Source: Theobroma cacao (lineage: Eukaryota; Streptophyta; Magnoliopsida; Malvales; Malvaceae). From it: DNA of 64,000 bases. Position numbers and translations under genes: made by a program. Positions 35,031 through 47,485 of the stretch are shown here, in pieces. The notes under the pieces were generated by a model that was given only the letters and a program-made list of their open reading frames with translations, searched no databases and had not been told where the DNA came from. The stretch is from contig NC_030858.1 in the NCBI RefSeq assembly GCF_000208745.1, positions 19,248,229-19,312,228 on the forward strand, given 5' to 3'. Every line of letters starts with the position of its first letter. The first letter of the stretch is position 1.

Positions 35031-35267
35031 AGCTTGTTAATTTCACCGATTCTTAGTGGATTGGTTAGAAAACCCTTGGTTGGATAATCAAGGTAGTGAA
35101 TGTAAGTCTTGGACCGAACCACTCTAAATTCTATTGTCTTATTTACTCTGTTTTTGTTTTATTTTCATTCTTTCTTTTATTTTGCATGTTTACACTTAGA
35201 GGCAATTTTTGAAAAAGCCAAATTGTGCTATTCATCCTCCCTCTAGCACATTTAATTGGAACTAACA

Positions 35268-36140
35268 ACATTGGTATTTTACTACTACAAATTATAATGT
35301 AATTTCACCATTCACGTTACAAGAAATTTTAAATAACAAATATCCTTTGAATGTTGAGATCGGAGATTTTGCACTTAGTCGAGTTTGAACCAAAAACTAC
35401 TCGGCTCAGCTTATTACAACTCTAATTGATATTGTGTTAAATCTTAATCATCAAATTAACAAAAAATCCTAGTAATAATAAATTTATTTTCAATTACAAA
35501 AATGATTTTCTATATAAATTTATTATTATTATTATTATTATTATTATGACCAAAATATCAAACTAGGCCATCATATGTGGTTACGCTTCCAAGATTTTGA
35601 AAATGCAGTGCATCTTTGTGGAGTTTCATTTTACACAAGAATAAGCCTCACATGTAAATATGAAGCCTAATGTAGCTGGTTCACATAATTTAAATAATAA
35701 TATTAACCTCTTTGTATAACTGGAAGTTGTTTTAAAGTAGAAATAGAGCAATGAATCAATTTTTCGGTGATTTAGATTTAGTTTTTCTCTTTTTTTTTTT
35801 GTTTAGGTGCCATTTTAAAAGTTAAATAATTAACAAATATACAAATAAATTTCTAAATTATATTAAAAAAGTCAATTTAATTCTTATCTTTTTATTAGCT
35901 TCAAATAAAGCCATAAATTTTTATTTCAAGTCAAAATAAACCCCTTACACTAACTACTTCGTCATCTTTCACGTGACATCATCTTGATGGCATCAATGTC
36001 ACGTGACAAAGGACGTGACAAAAAAAATTATCGACTGTATCATTGACTAATTAGTCAACTATTAGTAAGAAACTTATTTGATTCAAAATAAAAATAATAA
36101 AAATTCAAAAACTTCTTTGGGTATTTAACCAACAAACAGG
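35268..36140. other. Intergenic, downstream of the CG1-like gene
   Basis: AT-rich DNA with an (ATT)n microsatellite at 35520-35547. At 35970-36005 lies an imperfect inverted repeat with arms CACGTGACAT, each containing a G-box CACGTG, followed by another ACGTGAC at 36013. The surrounding text (CAAATAAAGCC, AAATAAACCCCTTACAC) looks like a non-autonomous transposon rather than a promoter. No gene was seen. Confidence 0.45.
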
Positions 36141-36566
36141 TATCCTTATTCTTTGGCACTCCATGCCTTCATACACATGACAGATTTATCCATGGCATTT
36201 TCCTTTCTATCAAGTTGTAAAAATCAGAGCCAAGAATAGACAAGTTTCACAAGATCATGCCAAAATCCTTCTTGTAACTTTACTTTGTCAAGCCTTAAAA
36301 GGCCTAAAATCTCCTCCCCCCCCACCCCTTCAAACACACAGGACACCAGCAATGAACCCTCCGATGACAAACCAAATCTGGTTGACACAGGTCTCCTGCA
36401 CTTCTGTTACAACTGCAAAACAATGAAGCACAGCCAATAGTAAGTGGCTTCCCATCTTTACCATGTGGGATCCAGATTCAGATGGCGCTTGCAGAAGACA
36501 CCTATAGGAAGCATGCTTTGTATACACATGTTTATAAACTTTACATCGTTCTGATACGAATCCCAG

Positions 36567-39500
36567 CTAAACATAAGCATCTGGAGGAGCTTCTTCAGGA
36601 ATCTAGATAATATAACAAAGTAATTTGAGATAAGAAGGCCAGAAAAGATTAAACTACAAAATACCTTTCCCAAATAGTATAACAAGGGTTAAAACAAATC
36701 ACATAAATTACTGGAATCATGACTATTCAGTAAACCTAAATAATCAATTAATTTTCCTGTTTACAAATCAAGATTTAATCTACTTTCTTAGCCCACAGCT
36801 TTTAGAAGGTGCATGCATTTATGGAATTTGTAATGTTTTTTCGCTGCAGCAAGCAGCATAAATTAACAGGCATCACTTGGTTATTTGGTCACTACGAACA
36901 ATGAAAGCAACAATAGAGGTTGACGCCTTCATTTGAGAGGGAAAAATTTAAACAGCAGGCCCAATAGAGGAATGCCAAATTTGAAATGCATTGATTCCAA
37001 ATTTGAAGATGATATACATTGAACCCTAAAGATAGAACATAAAATCTAGTAACTTTAACTCCTATATAAAAAATATAGCATAAATAAAGTCCTTTACCTC
37101 TCCAGGAATCCATTTCTCTTTTAACCAAATACTTGAATCCCCAGAAACAATCTTCCTTTGCAAGTTACTTCTGTCAGATTTGGAAATCGAATTAAAGAGG
37201 ATTATAAGCATATGAAGTATTCTAATTGATATCAATAAATTCATTCAAAATATTACAAAATGCTAGCAACTAAATAATCTCTTAAATAGATTAGGAGTGT
37301 ACAATAGCTTCTCCAACAACATACCCTAACTGAATATCTGTAGCTGATTGTCCATCTGCTTTAGAAATTAAGTTTGAGACATTGAAGAGAGCAGGAGGCT
37401 GGACGCTGGATAAACTGAGGTTTTGTGTTGATACTACCGGAGCAGAAAATTGGTTGAGTGCAGTGCTAGTGACACTACTGTTGCTGAAGCTAGACATGCT
37501 TGTGCTGAAGGAAGCTGCAACTGACTGGTTAGGTTGTTGGTTACCGAATGAAACTGTCATGTAAGGACTGAAATTAAAAGCATACATAATACATGTACAA
37601 GTACAGTGTAAGTGGTAAAACCTTAAAACTTACAGGCATTGGCCAATGGAATATTGTTTGTTGCAAACACACTTGAGGCTTGGGCAGAACTTGAGAAAGA
37701 AATTGGTTGCCCGAAGGCATTATTTGACTCTATAGAGGGCCTGAGGAAATATTGTTTGCAAAGTTAGTAAAAACCCTGAGGGCTAAACTTAGAATCAGGA
37801 AAGAAGTTGATTTCAGCTTTCATAAGTACAAAGCAAGAATAATATGAAACCAATTTTTTTATAAAAGAATTTAGGAGTCATTCTTACCTCACTGCAGATC
37901 CTGAATTAAGTGAAGCTCCCAGCTGGCTAAAACTGGAGACAGAAGGAGGGAAACCATTTTGAGAACGGCCACTATTTTGAGGAGAGAATGCAGTTGCAGT
38001 GGCTGTGGGAAATGGAATTTGTTGGGCCAGGGTAGAGCCAACAGGCCCTGTATAGGGATTACGAAGAAGGTTTTCAAACTCAACTAACTTTGAATTGAGT
38101 AAATTTCTCTCTCTGTCAACCTGTGGAATTTGCAGTTAGTAAGTGCCAGTCAATGATAACCATTACATAGTATGACATCAACATCTCCTGGAATTTTCAT
38201 AACAATATGGTAATTGATGAAAGGCAGAAACAAGGAGTTCTTTATGCAGCAGAAATACACAGACCAATATTTACAACAAATGTTTTGTTTGAAAATAAGA
38301 ACAAATTAGTTATAAGATAATACATTGAGAGCTCTTGATTCATTTCCAGAGCAAATTTGTGTCATATGTATATTTTTCAGTTTATCAGATTAAGCATAGG
38401 ATTCTCCTAGGGGTAGCAAAGGAATTCTATCAGCAAAATTCTCTAATCTATCTGTCTATATGTGAGTATTTGTGTGCATGGCTGCATAAGTGTGTATCTA
38501 GGGTAAAAGTACATTCCTAGGGCTTAAGGCCCATGTCATAAAGTATCCCAGCTATCTCTGCAAGAAATTCAAGGTGATGATATCAACAATTGCATTTAGC
38601 TTTGACTCAACTGTTCACTGGATCCATCAGCCCATTTATTCCAGGTTTCTTCCTTTCTCACCGAAGCTTAGCCAAAAGCATATGTCTATATCAAAGTAAT
38701 TCCAAAGTTATAATTCAGAATGAAATGGCAAGCAACATAGGCAAATGTACTTTGGTGACTGTGTATATATGATTAACATGCAACCAAAAATATGCAAAGC
38801 AAGGTATTGAAGATCCCCTCACAATTGACTGCAAGCTTAATCCATGTTTTGCATCATCATATGCTGTTGCCCGCAATTCTTCAAAGCTGACATCACCAAC
38901 GATGTCACAAGGAGAACTACAAACAAAAAAACTCAAACTTTAGACCATGTTAATATTCCTTTATTCATTCTCATAATTACAAGAATGGACAATGTATATC
39001 TACCACCTGACAGGCTCTGGCTAGGAAAATGGGACAAGGGTGCACTAGCCATTAAGTTCAGAATGGTTTTAACAGCAGCAGATTTCCTAAACTAATAAAA
39101 CATTCCTAAGGAAAATGGGTTTCACCTCTCTACAAATCTAATAAGATCTTAATCATGTTGGGAATATAATCTAAAATTTTAAATTTGGGGCAAAAGGATC
39201 AGGATATGCTTAATTTAACAAAATTAAACTTTTAGAGGTTGTTATTATTTATGAGCACCCTAAAACACCCGAACAAGAAATCATTCTTCCTATCCAGTGC
39301 TTCTGCAGATATTTTGCCCTTGAAATTAAAAAATATTCATGGAAACAAATATCATAAATGTTGTGAATCTTTTGAAGGGCCTGTAGACGATATAAATTGT
39401 AAAACATACTTTTTCCAATGGCTGTAACATGTAAGCTTCCAAAGGGGTCTCTCATGCTCAAAATCTTCAATAATAGTGCGTTTGCATAACTCAGGATCTG

Positions 39501-42500
39501 TGCACCTTTTGCATGCATCAATTTCACATTTTGTCAGAAGAAACAAAAATTATTTTGAAGTTACACAGCAGCAAAGAGAAATGACATAACCAGTCATCAC
39601 TACTTACTGATGATTCGTTGCCTGGGGCTGATTATCAGGCTGCCGCAATGAAGGGGCACTGCTGGCAGAGGATCGGGTCCACGTATTCTTTTAAAAAAGA
39701 GTAAATTACAATACAATAAGGAAGAAGAGTCCAAATTAGTAAACCTTTAAAAAGAAGCAAAAGATTTCCCGAAACCTTCCAGAGCTTGATTCAAGAAGGA
39801 AAGCCCGAAATGGCATCATATATCCAAGCAACCAAGTTGTAGGTCCAACTGATACCTGCAGATTTTAAGAGTGGAAAATTACCTTGAACTGGTTCTGTTT
39901 ATTTCCAAAATCATTGGCCCCTTTTGACTGAACATTGTTCTGAACACCGAATCCAAAAGGATTGGGCTTTTGTTGTTGGTGTGAGCTAGCTTGAGTGCCA
40001 AATCCAAAGGCATTGGACTTTGGCTGTTGCTGTATCACATGAAGAAATTTGCACCTTTCACCATACTGACAGCTGGAGGATGAGCAACGAAGATTAAAGA
40101 CTTAGTGAAAAATCTACTAATGATGCATAATGAAAAATCTACTAATGATGCATAAGTTAGGCATGTGTGCTATATATAGAAAAGACAATTATGTACAAAC
40201 AAAAGTTAATTTTTGGTCGAAGTGTGAATTTGGTTCCTCTACTATTTCAATTCAGCAATTTTTGCCTCCTTACTTTCATTTTAATGAATTTAATCCCTAC
40301 ACTTTTATTAAAAATAAATTTAGTAACATGATACCGATGTTACAATTTTGCAATTAAATTCAGCTGAAAGGCTCTTTTTGTTGATGACTTGATATGCCAA
40401 CCTGAATTTTTGTGGCCATGTGACATACATTAGCAAAAAATGATTTTCTTATAAAAACACTAAAAACTGTTTTTCTAATTTTAATAAATATTAGTTATTA
40501 TTTAATTAAATAAAATATGATTTTTTAAACTGATACATAGTAAAAAGTTTAGTCCACATCAGCATGTCACATCATACCAAAATACCACATCATCACAGCT
40601 AAAGCCAAAGTTTTAACAGCATATCAATTGTCCTAAAATTGACTTTTAATGGACGTGTAAGGACTAAATTCATTAAAATTGAATAACAGAGACCAAAACC
40701 ACCAAATCGAGATAGTAGAAGTATCAATTTCAAACTTTGAATTTAACATTTTCATCAAGATACTTTTTGGCAGAAAAATGAATGATAATAAATCAAGCAT
40801 GAAAACCCACAAACTTATCAATTCAAGCAAAAAAAGCTACAAAAAGATCATTTTTTGCATTTTAAGTAAATATACTCAAGCTCATGTGCATTGCTAGGAA
40901 TAGAGATCATTAGGTGATATAAGTAGATGTTAGGGTTAAGGTGCAAAGTTATTCATTCTACTTAAGGTGGTGGTCCAATTTCAGCACCATTTTAAAACTA
41001 GTGCAGTTTAAACACAACACTTATAATTAGGGAAAATTTTGGTGAAAATGCAACAATAGTAAAATATTCAGTGGAATGTTCTGATGCACCTTGTTATATT
41101 ATTCAAAATAGAGTTCTGAGAATGACACAGAAGAAAAAAACGTACCACCTTAGAACCATGTTTGGTTGGGAGGAATGGCTAATCCATTTCTCCCCGATGC
41201 TTTTTTTCTACTTCATTCTTTTGTTTGGTTACAGAATGACCATTTTGTGAAATGACCATTTTTGGGATAAGTCGAAATAGCTATTACAGAGGGGGACGTT
41301 AGTAATAAGCCCCCTTGGTAATAGCTAGTCCACAGGCCACAAAATGGGCTAAAAAATTTTGGACAAAAATGTTGTTAATTATTTTGTCAAATTACTAACC
41401 TAAATAACCTAACCCTAACATATAAAAACCATCATTTTACTTTTTTTCTTTCTCTCTCTACGTCATCTGCCTCTCTCCTACTCTCTCTAAACTTTTATTA
41501 ATGCCGATGAGTTTGCCTGAGTTAAGAGTATTTATCGTTCGAATTAGTTGTCTAAGTCTCAAGACTACATAAATGACTATAAGTGCATAATGTAGTTGAT
41601 AGCATAAACTTTTTTCTAAATCGTTATGCCTATGAACTATTGAAAACTGAGCTAATGCTAGGACAATTCCCATATAGCAATACACTATACTGCTCAAATA
41701 CTAAGAGGTGGTAATAACACTAGCTTGTAGTGAAAAATGAGCAATGTTTCTCACATTTTCATGGAGAAGTGCATGTAATGAACTTAGTCCAAGACAATGA
41801 GTTATGCTTTTGGACTTAAAAGTTTTGGGCCATTAATAGATAAACCAATGGAGGTTGTTGAGATTATCATTTGAAGGAGGATTAATGTTGTGTCCATTGA
41901 AGAGACTAAGTAGAAAGGAGAAAGGGTAAAGGAACTCAAAGACTTGGTGTTAAAAATTTGGTATTCAAATAAGGGTTGCACAAAAAATTGGTGTATGTGT
42001 CTTCATGGGTAAGACATTGAAAGATAATGTTACAAATATCAGAAGGATTGATGGCAAAATCATAAGTATAAAGCAAGTGTTGAAAGAGGAGACTTTATGG
42101 TTAGCATATATGCAACTAAGTGGGCTTGGATGAGCAGCTCAAGGTCATATCTTTTCAAAGATTAGGATGGATCGATCCAAAAAATCCTCTGATAGGAGAG
42201 GATATTAACAGGAATATATCTAATAGGCATAAAGGACTCTATGGAGTAGATGGGTATTCATGGAGGTCACGGTTAGAAGAAATGATGAGGAAATACTTTC
42301 TAAGACTTTGCTACAGATTAGGACCTCATGATAGCCAATCACATTTTCTCAAAAGCAAGAACACCATGTGATCACTGATAAGACTGGGATATCAAGAATA
42401 GAAAGAAATAGATTTATTTTTTAAAAGGAAAAGAGACTGAATAGTTTGTTAAAGTCATTCCAAGAGAAAATGTGACTCACTAATATAAACTAATGTTTAC

Positions 42501-44429
42501 TCAACATACATGTCCAATGATGGAAAAGGAGAAGTAAATTTGTAAAGTGCTCAATAATTAAATGATAGGATTTGAAACGTAGAAAATAATTGACTTTTAA
42601 GAAGAAGTTGTTTGAATACGGAAGTTGGGAAATGGGTGGGAAAGCCAAAGTTACATGCGATGATATCACTTGGTCACATTCAAAAAGTGGCCAGGGATGT
42701 TTTCAAGAGAATCTAAGGTGGGCACTCCTTCATACGAGAAATCTTGGTGGTTAATAAAGGAAGTATAGGAAAAAGCCCAAGTTGAAAGAACTTGTTTTAG
42801 AGATTTGCATAAGTAGAGAAATGTAGAAAACCTAGAAAAGCAAACAGTGGCAAAGAAATATGCTAAGAAGACAATAAAAGTGAAAGCTTTAACTTTAGAA
42901 GATTTCTATTTTCTAGAAACGGTTGGATAGCGAAGAAAAAAGAGATAAAACTTGCCCAAATGTGATAAATCGGACAAGGAACTTCAGTACAGCAAAGTGC
43001 ATTAAGGATGAGATTGAGAAGTGCATTTTGCTCTAAAAAGTTATTAGGGACAGATGGAGAAGTCTATTTTATATCAGTGACAAATTGGACGCCTGTATAA
43101 CTTTGGGAAGGTTAGTAATTCATATAATTAAAAAGATTATACTTTTTATTGGCAGGTTCGAGAAAAAAAAAAAAAAGCTTTGGAAAAGATGAAGGGTAGA
43201 AAAAACAGTTGGACTAGATGACATCCCTATTGAACAGTGGAATTGAATGGAGAAGAATGAATATCTTGGCTTACAAACTTGTTTAATAAGATTCTAAGAG
43301 CTAAACTAGATTTCAGATGAGCAGAGAATGAGCACAATCAAACATACAGATTTTTTCCAATTATAGGGGTATCAAGTTAAGGAGCCATACGATAAAATTA
43401 TGGTAGAGGGTGCAAAGACAAAGATTAATGAATGAGACTAGTGTTTCTAAGAACAATCTGATTCTATGGCAGGTTTTATACAGAGCTCTCACTATAACTA
43501 GAGAGATTTGCACATGGTGTTCATTATACTAAAAAAAAAACTACTGATAGAGTCACTAGAGAATTCTAATGGAGGGTCCTGGGAAAAAAAGGAGTTTAAA
43601 CTACTATATTCAAGATGTAAAAGACATGTTTGACAGAGCAATTACTTTGTCAATACTCATACCACAAAATATCTTGGTTCAGTTATTCAAAGGGATGGGA
43701 GAACAATAGAGATGTCACCCTGACCCATGCGATCCAAGCAGGTTGAATGAAATTGAGAAATTTATTGGGAGTCTTTTAAGATGCCAAAATTTTCATTAGA
43801 AATTAAGCGAAAATTTTATAAGAGAGGCAACAAGGTGGGGGACTGATCCTTTTAGAGTTCTATCATATTACTCATTCCCTTGTGCACTATTTGACCTAAC
43901 TTTTGTTTTTTTATTTTAGCTAGTCTGATAGGTTGCAAAAACCCACCTTCAAGCTTTGCCTGAAATTCACGGTTAAACTGGGAATTTTAAGCAATCTAAA
44001 AACCCAAGGAAACATTATGTAAGTTAATCGACTATGGCCCTATGTATTTATTTTCCAGGAAACCCTTTTTTTTTCTTCTTTTAATTTTTGAACATCTTGT
44101 TAGTGCAGTTAAAGCTCTATTCCTTCCTTTATCGAAGCAATAGTGTCTGAATTTGAACCAAACCCTATGGAAACCATTCAAATCAAGTTTGTTAAATTCG
44201 CCCTCTGCAGTTTATCCTTCAAGACCTCAGTTTTATGGGCAATAAGAGATTGCAAACTATATATAAGGTAAGGGTCATCCTCTTGATCCATCAAAAGCAT
44301 GCAATTTGAAGAAAAGAAAAAAATAATCTTTGTATGAAACATTGAACAGGTAAGCTCAAGAACAATAATAGAAAAGAACAAGTACCTGCCACGCTGAAAG
44401 TTTCTGCAAGGCTCTTTCTTGTAATGCAT
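36567..44429 (-). CDS. CG1: CCCH zinc-finger FG nucleoporin, CG1/C3H16 type
   Basis: Likely the plant CG1 nucleoporin (zinc finger CCCH domain-containing protein 16 of Arabidopsis), the relative of NUP42 in mRNA export at the nuclear pore. Ten coding exons fit in phase: 44429-44386, 40072-39883, 39687-39608, 39505-39410, 38916-38823, 38120-37888, 37740-37634, 37553-37325, 37155-37098 and 36602-36567, giving 388 residues. The start is MHYKKEPCRNFQRGSCQYGE with a C-x7-C-x5-C-x3-H finger (Cys8, Cys16, Cys22, His26). FGFG repeats follow (KSNAFGFGTQ, KPNPFGFGVQ), then the conserved core CTDPELCKR, WKLTCYSHWK, SPCDIVGDVSFEELRATAY, and VDRERNLLNSKLVEFENLLR. After Ser-rich SFG/AFG repeats it ends SIWLKEKWIPGEIPEEAPPD + AYV. 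It shares a 292-bp promoter with the gene at 44722. A longer 3' UTR probably reaches about 36150. Exon 8 uses the acceptor before TTTCATTCGG; the one 14 bp upstream breaks the frame. Confidence 0.9.
40211..40745. mobile_element. MITE-like inverted repeat in CG1 intron 1
   Basis: The left arm (about 40211-40325, with CTCTACTATTTCAATTCAG and TTTTAATGAATTTAATCCC) is repeated in inverted form at about 40640-40745 (GGACTAAATTCATTAAAAT and GAGATAGTAGAAG). The arms are about 100 bp, with moderate decay, and the centre is non-coding. The arrangement resembles Mutator-type MITEs. Just outside, TGAAAAATCTACTAATGATG is tandemly doubled (40104-40150). Confidence 0.6.
41900..43870 (+). pseudogene. Decayed LINE (endonuclease and reverse transcriptase remnants)
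   Basis: It lies inside intron 1 of the nucleoporin gene, in antisense to it. Between 42000 and 42300 the plus strand shows endonuclease-like pieces (GKTLKDNVTNIRRIDGKIIS, then SGLDEQLK, then GEDINRN and RHKGLYGVDGYS). Between 43480 and 43700 it shows reverse-transcriptase pieces (an RALTITREICTW line, then DRAITLS and KISWFSYSKGWENN in shifted frames). At 43660-43850 comes the YLGSVIQ-RDGR and HAIQAG block typical of plant LINE RT C-termini. Stops and frameshifts are everywhere. LINEs of this group make DNA nicks and copy their RNA in place; this one is inactive. No poly-A tail or target duplication could be fixed. Confidence 0.7.
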
Positions 44430-44721
44430 TTATAAGTTATGTGAATGAAGAAGGAAGCCGCAACCAAAATAGCTTGCTAGTTCTACACACTTGCGATGCT
44501 TGTTTCTGTTCAAGCCCTTTGCCTATTTATTCTTTTGTATTGGACAAAAGGCGCGGTGGGCTCTGATGGATCAATAATTACAGTAACTAAGCCCAACATA
44601 AGGTTGAGGCCGTCCCTGGAATAAAAAGCCCTTTCTATTTCTAACCTGGCGCTTTGGCAGGCAACAGGAACCTTTTCTCTCGAGTCCAGCGTAGGTAAAC
44701 TGGGAAAAAGGAGAAATAGCA
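44430..44721. promoter_or_regulatory. Bidirectional promoter between CG1-like and ROS3-like genes
   Basis: Only 292 bp separate the two divergent start codons. Two site-II-type elements (TGGGCT) are present, at 44557-44562 on the plus strand and 44590-44595 on the minus strand, 33 bp apart. Such elements are common upstream of plant genes for ribosome biogenesis, RNA processing and pore components. No clear TATA box sits at the right distance on either side, apart from TATTTATTC at 44524. Shared control is inferred. Confidence 0.65.
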
Positions 44722-47216
44722 ATGGCTGCCACAGCATCAACAAGAATACATGTAGGAGGTTTGGGGCAGAGCGTTAGCAGCGATGATCTTCGGAAGGTTT
44801 TCTCCGCCGTGGGAACGGTGGAAGGATTGGACATTATTAGGGCCAAAGGCCGCAGCTTCGCATACGTGGACATCCTCCCATCTTCCGCCAACTCCCTCTC
44901 CAAGCTTTTTAACACGTACAATGGGTGCGTGTGGAAAGGAGGTAAGCTGAAGCTGGGAAAGGCGAAAGAGCACTATCTTACCCGCTTGAAACGGGAATGG
45001 GCGAAGGAAGAAGAAGAAGCACACCATCAGCCCATGCCCTCTTCTTCCGATGAACCCTACAACGGCAACAAGGTTCACGTCTCCCAACAGGGCCATCTTC
45101 GGATTTTCTTTCCTAGATTAACTCGGGTGAGCTTTCTGTTTCATTTCTTAGCACTTTTAAATTCCAACCCTTTTCTCTTCTTCTGCTAGCTAAAGCCGCC
45201 TTCTGCTGAGATTAATATAATTTGATCTGTTTGCGCTCTGAAATTTTTATTTAGTCTTAAGATTTCAACCTTGTACTGGAAATTGCTTTCTGAAATCTGT
45301 TGTCTGTGTCACTAGCTTACCGGAATTAGTTAGTTTTATATATTTGGAATTGCCGACTTCAGCTGAGACCATATCCAAATCATGAATGACTATATGTTAT
45401 ACAGGTGAAATCATTGCCACTCAGTGGGACTGGAAAGCATAAATACAGTTTCCAACATGTCGAAGTCTCTGCCCTCCCCATACATTTTTGTGATTGTGAA
45501 GAGCATTCTGGTCATTTTAATGCTGTGAGACGAAAAGAAGGTCAGAATCATGAAGAAATAAATGGTGTCATGAATGAGGAAGAGGTTAGTATGATGAGCT
45601 CAGTAATGAACAAGCTATTTGAGAGGGCAAACATCTCAAACACTAGCAGTGCTATCCTAGCAGATGAAAGAGAGGATTTCACCAAACTAATTGAGGGTCC
45701 ACTGTCCGATGAGGAGGAAACAGATGATGATGACCTCATAATTAATGTTGTTTCTGATTCAAATAATCGAGCAGCTATGTCTGGGAGCAGGGAGAAGAAA
45801 GCAGTCTCCACTGAGGTGCAATTATATAGCTCTCTGTTTTTCAGGGTTTCTTAATGTTTATTATCCTTGCGCTTTATTTCTTACTCTTGCTGTATTGAAC
45901 ACAGAAAACAGGACTTGGTGAAACCCAAATTTCTAATTATGGAGCAATTCGGAGCGCGTGCAAAGTGCAGGAAAATAATACTTTGCATCCAAGAAAGAAG
46001 AGGAAACCACTTCCTAACAAAGAAGAAGATAAGCACCAACTTGTTTCTCTTTTTCATGGACAGAGAAGGAATTCAGAGTTTGATGATAGTAATGCAGATT
46101 TTGAGGAGAATGAAGCCAATGAAGACAACCTCATGATTAATATTGTGTCCATGGCAAACAAAAGATCAGGGAGAACAAAACTTGATAAGGTATCATTGAA
46201 ACAGGTATAACCTCTCATTCGATTTTTTTTTCTTCTATTCTATCAGCATTATGTAACTGTGTACATTCTGGTCCTAATTCTTATATTGCTGTCATAAAAT
46301 TAAGAGGTTCAAATCCAGTGAGATACAAACTTCTGAAGATGGACCAATTCAGAATGAGCACAAAGCGCAGAAAGACGATATTTTACTTCCTAACAGAAAT
46401 GAAAAGGGAAATGTTCAAACCCAATCAAATGAATCTGTCGTTGTTGCTCAAACCACTGGAGCAGAATGTGGTCTCAAACAGTCGAATACTAGTTGTTCGT
46501 GGTCTCAGAAGTCTTCATGGAGGGCACTTGTTGGAGATAGAAGCAATAGTGCATTCAGTCTCTCTAATATTTTGCAAAATGTTGGTACTACCAAGGAAAA
46601 ACAACAAATTTCTGATGGTTGTAAAGTGAACAACACTCTTGATAGCAGGAATGGGAATTTGGCAAAGCCTAAGAATTTGGAAGGCATGTTAGGCAAAACA
46701 GAAATAGTGGATGTGGAACCTCAGCCAAACCAACCTAAAACGGCTTCAAGTAATTCAGGAAGAGGTTCTTCATGGCTCCACAAGTCCTCATGGATGCAAT
46801 TGGTAAGTGAGAACAGCAGTTCTTTCAGCATCTCAGAAATTGTGCCAGGCAGTAGTACAAAGCAAGAGTGCACAAAACCCATCTATGAGGATGTGGTTTA
46901 CTCCGCTGATGGAAATCATAGCAATAAAACGAAATCGCATAAGAGTGAACCTACAGTATATGGTTCTCCTGCTTTAGGAGTCAGAAAGGAAGGAGACACT
47001 GTACGGAGTATTCCAGAAAGCAACCAGCAAACTGTTGTGGGCAATACAGATGCTTCCGTCCCAACAGTTGAGAAATGTAATTCAGAACCAAACAAAGCTT
47101 TTGGTGGAGATACTAGCATAGGCGAAACTTGTTCATTTATGAGAAGCTCTGCTTCATTGAAAGAGTGGGTAAAGACTAAGGCCGCCCTAAAGGGGTCACG
47201 CAAGAAAAAACGGTAA
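44722..47216 (+). CDS. ROS3: RRM protein, REPRESSOR OF SILENCING 3 / NOL8 type
   Basis: Four exons fit in phase (44722-45126, 45405-45815, 45905-46204, 46305-47216) and encode 675 residues. The N-terminal RRM has RNP2 IHVGGL (residues 9-14) and RNP1 KGRSFAYVD (42-50), then TYNGCVWKGGKLKLGKAKEH and LKREW. In Arabidopsis, ROS3 has this RRM start, binds small RNAs and acts with ROS1 in DNA demethylation; animal NOL8 is a nucleolar relative. Acidic blocks follow (LSDEEETDDDDLIINVVSD; DDSNADFEENEANEDNLMIN), ending both times in (I/M)IN(V/I)VS. Two repeats read SQKSSWRALVGD and LHKSSWMQLVSE. The end is basic (LKGSRKKKR), a probable nuclear signal. The junctions are clean GT-AG. The stop is about 270 bp from that of the convergent MYB-CC gene. 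Membership in the family is well supported; a role in demethylation is inferred. Confidence 0.85.
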
Positions 47217-47485
47217 TGAGACGTAGTAGGGTGTTTGAGCTCTCTGACGTTCTGGTGAAATGATTTTGTTATGATTCTTGCAAGAGATTGTATTCCATAG
47301 AAACATACTTGAACCATCAAAATATTTTAGTCTGCTTTTCTTGTCATAACAAAACCAGGAAGATTTTCGTCATTTTCACCCTTTTTAGTTTTGGACTTAT
47401 GCAACAACCCAGGTATCTTGTTCATCTGTTCAATCCTTTCAATCATCACAGATTTTTAATATAATGACAATTATTTGATTCCTAT

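Larger units (their letters stand above)
33955..35267 (+). mobile_element. SIRE-like copia LTR
   Basis: It begins TGTTGACTCTATATG and ends GGAACTAACA, followed by ACATTGGTATTTT (a decayed primer site). Length is 1.31 kb. TG...CA ends, the neighbouring polypurine tract at 33845 and the '...CCTCCCTCTAGCACATTTAA' ending are usual in LTRs of this group. It carries a 73-bp array of paired palindromes (34240-34430) and degenerate GTTTTGGTTGA(G/T)...GAAAAACCA repeats (34815-35030). No coding part remains. Confidence 0.6.

Noticed and set aside
37554..37567. Alternative acceptor for exon 8 of the CG1-like gene (after TTTTAATTTCAG)
   Set aside because: It gives a stop codon (TGA in CTTACATGA) directly after the junction with exon 7. 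The acceptor 14 bp downstream keeps the frame.
39238..39427. Plus-strand frame 39239-39427
   Set aside because: Overlaps exon 4 of the CG1-like gene in antisense.
41150..41345. Possible hAT-type MITE in CG1 intron 1 (CATGTTTGGTTGGGAGGAATGG line)
   Set aside because: The line is typical of some MITE ends, but I could not find a matching inverted end or a duplication.
44571..45096. Minus-strand frames 44571-44921 and 44737-45096
   Set aside because: Antisense shadows of the first ROS3-like exon and its promoter.
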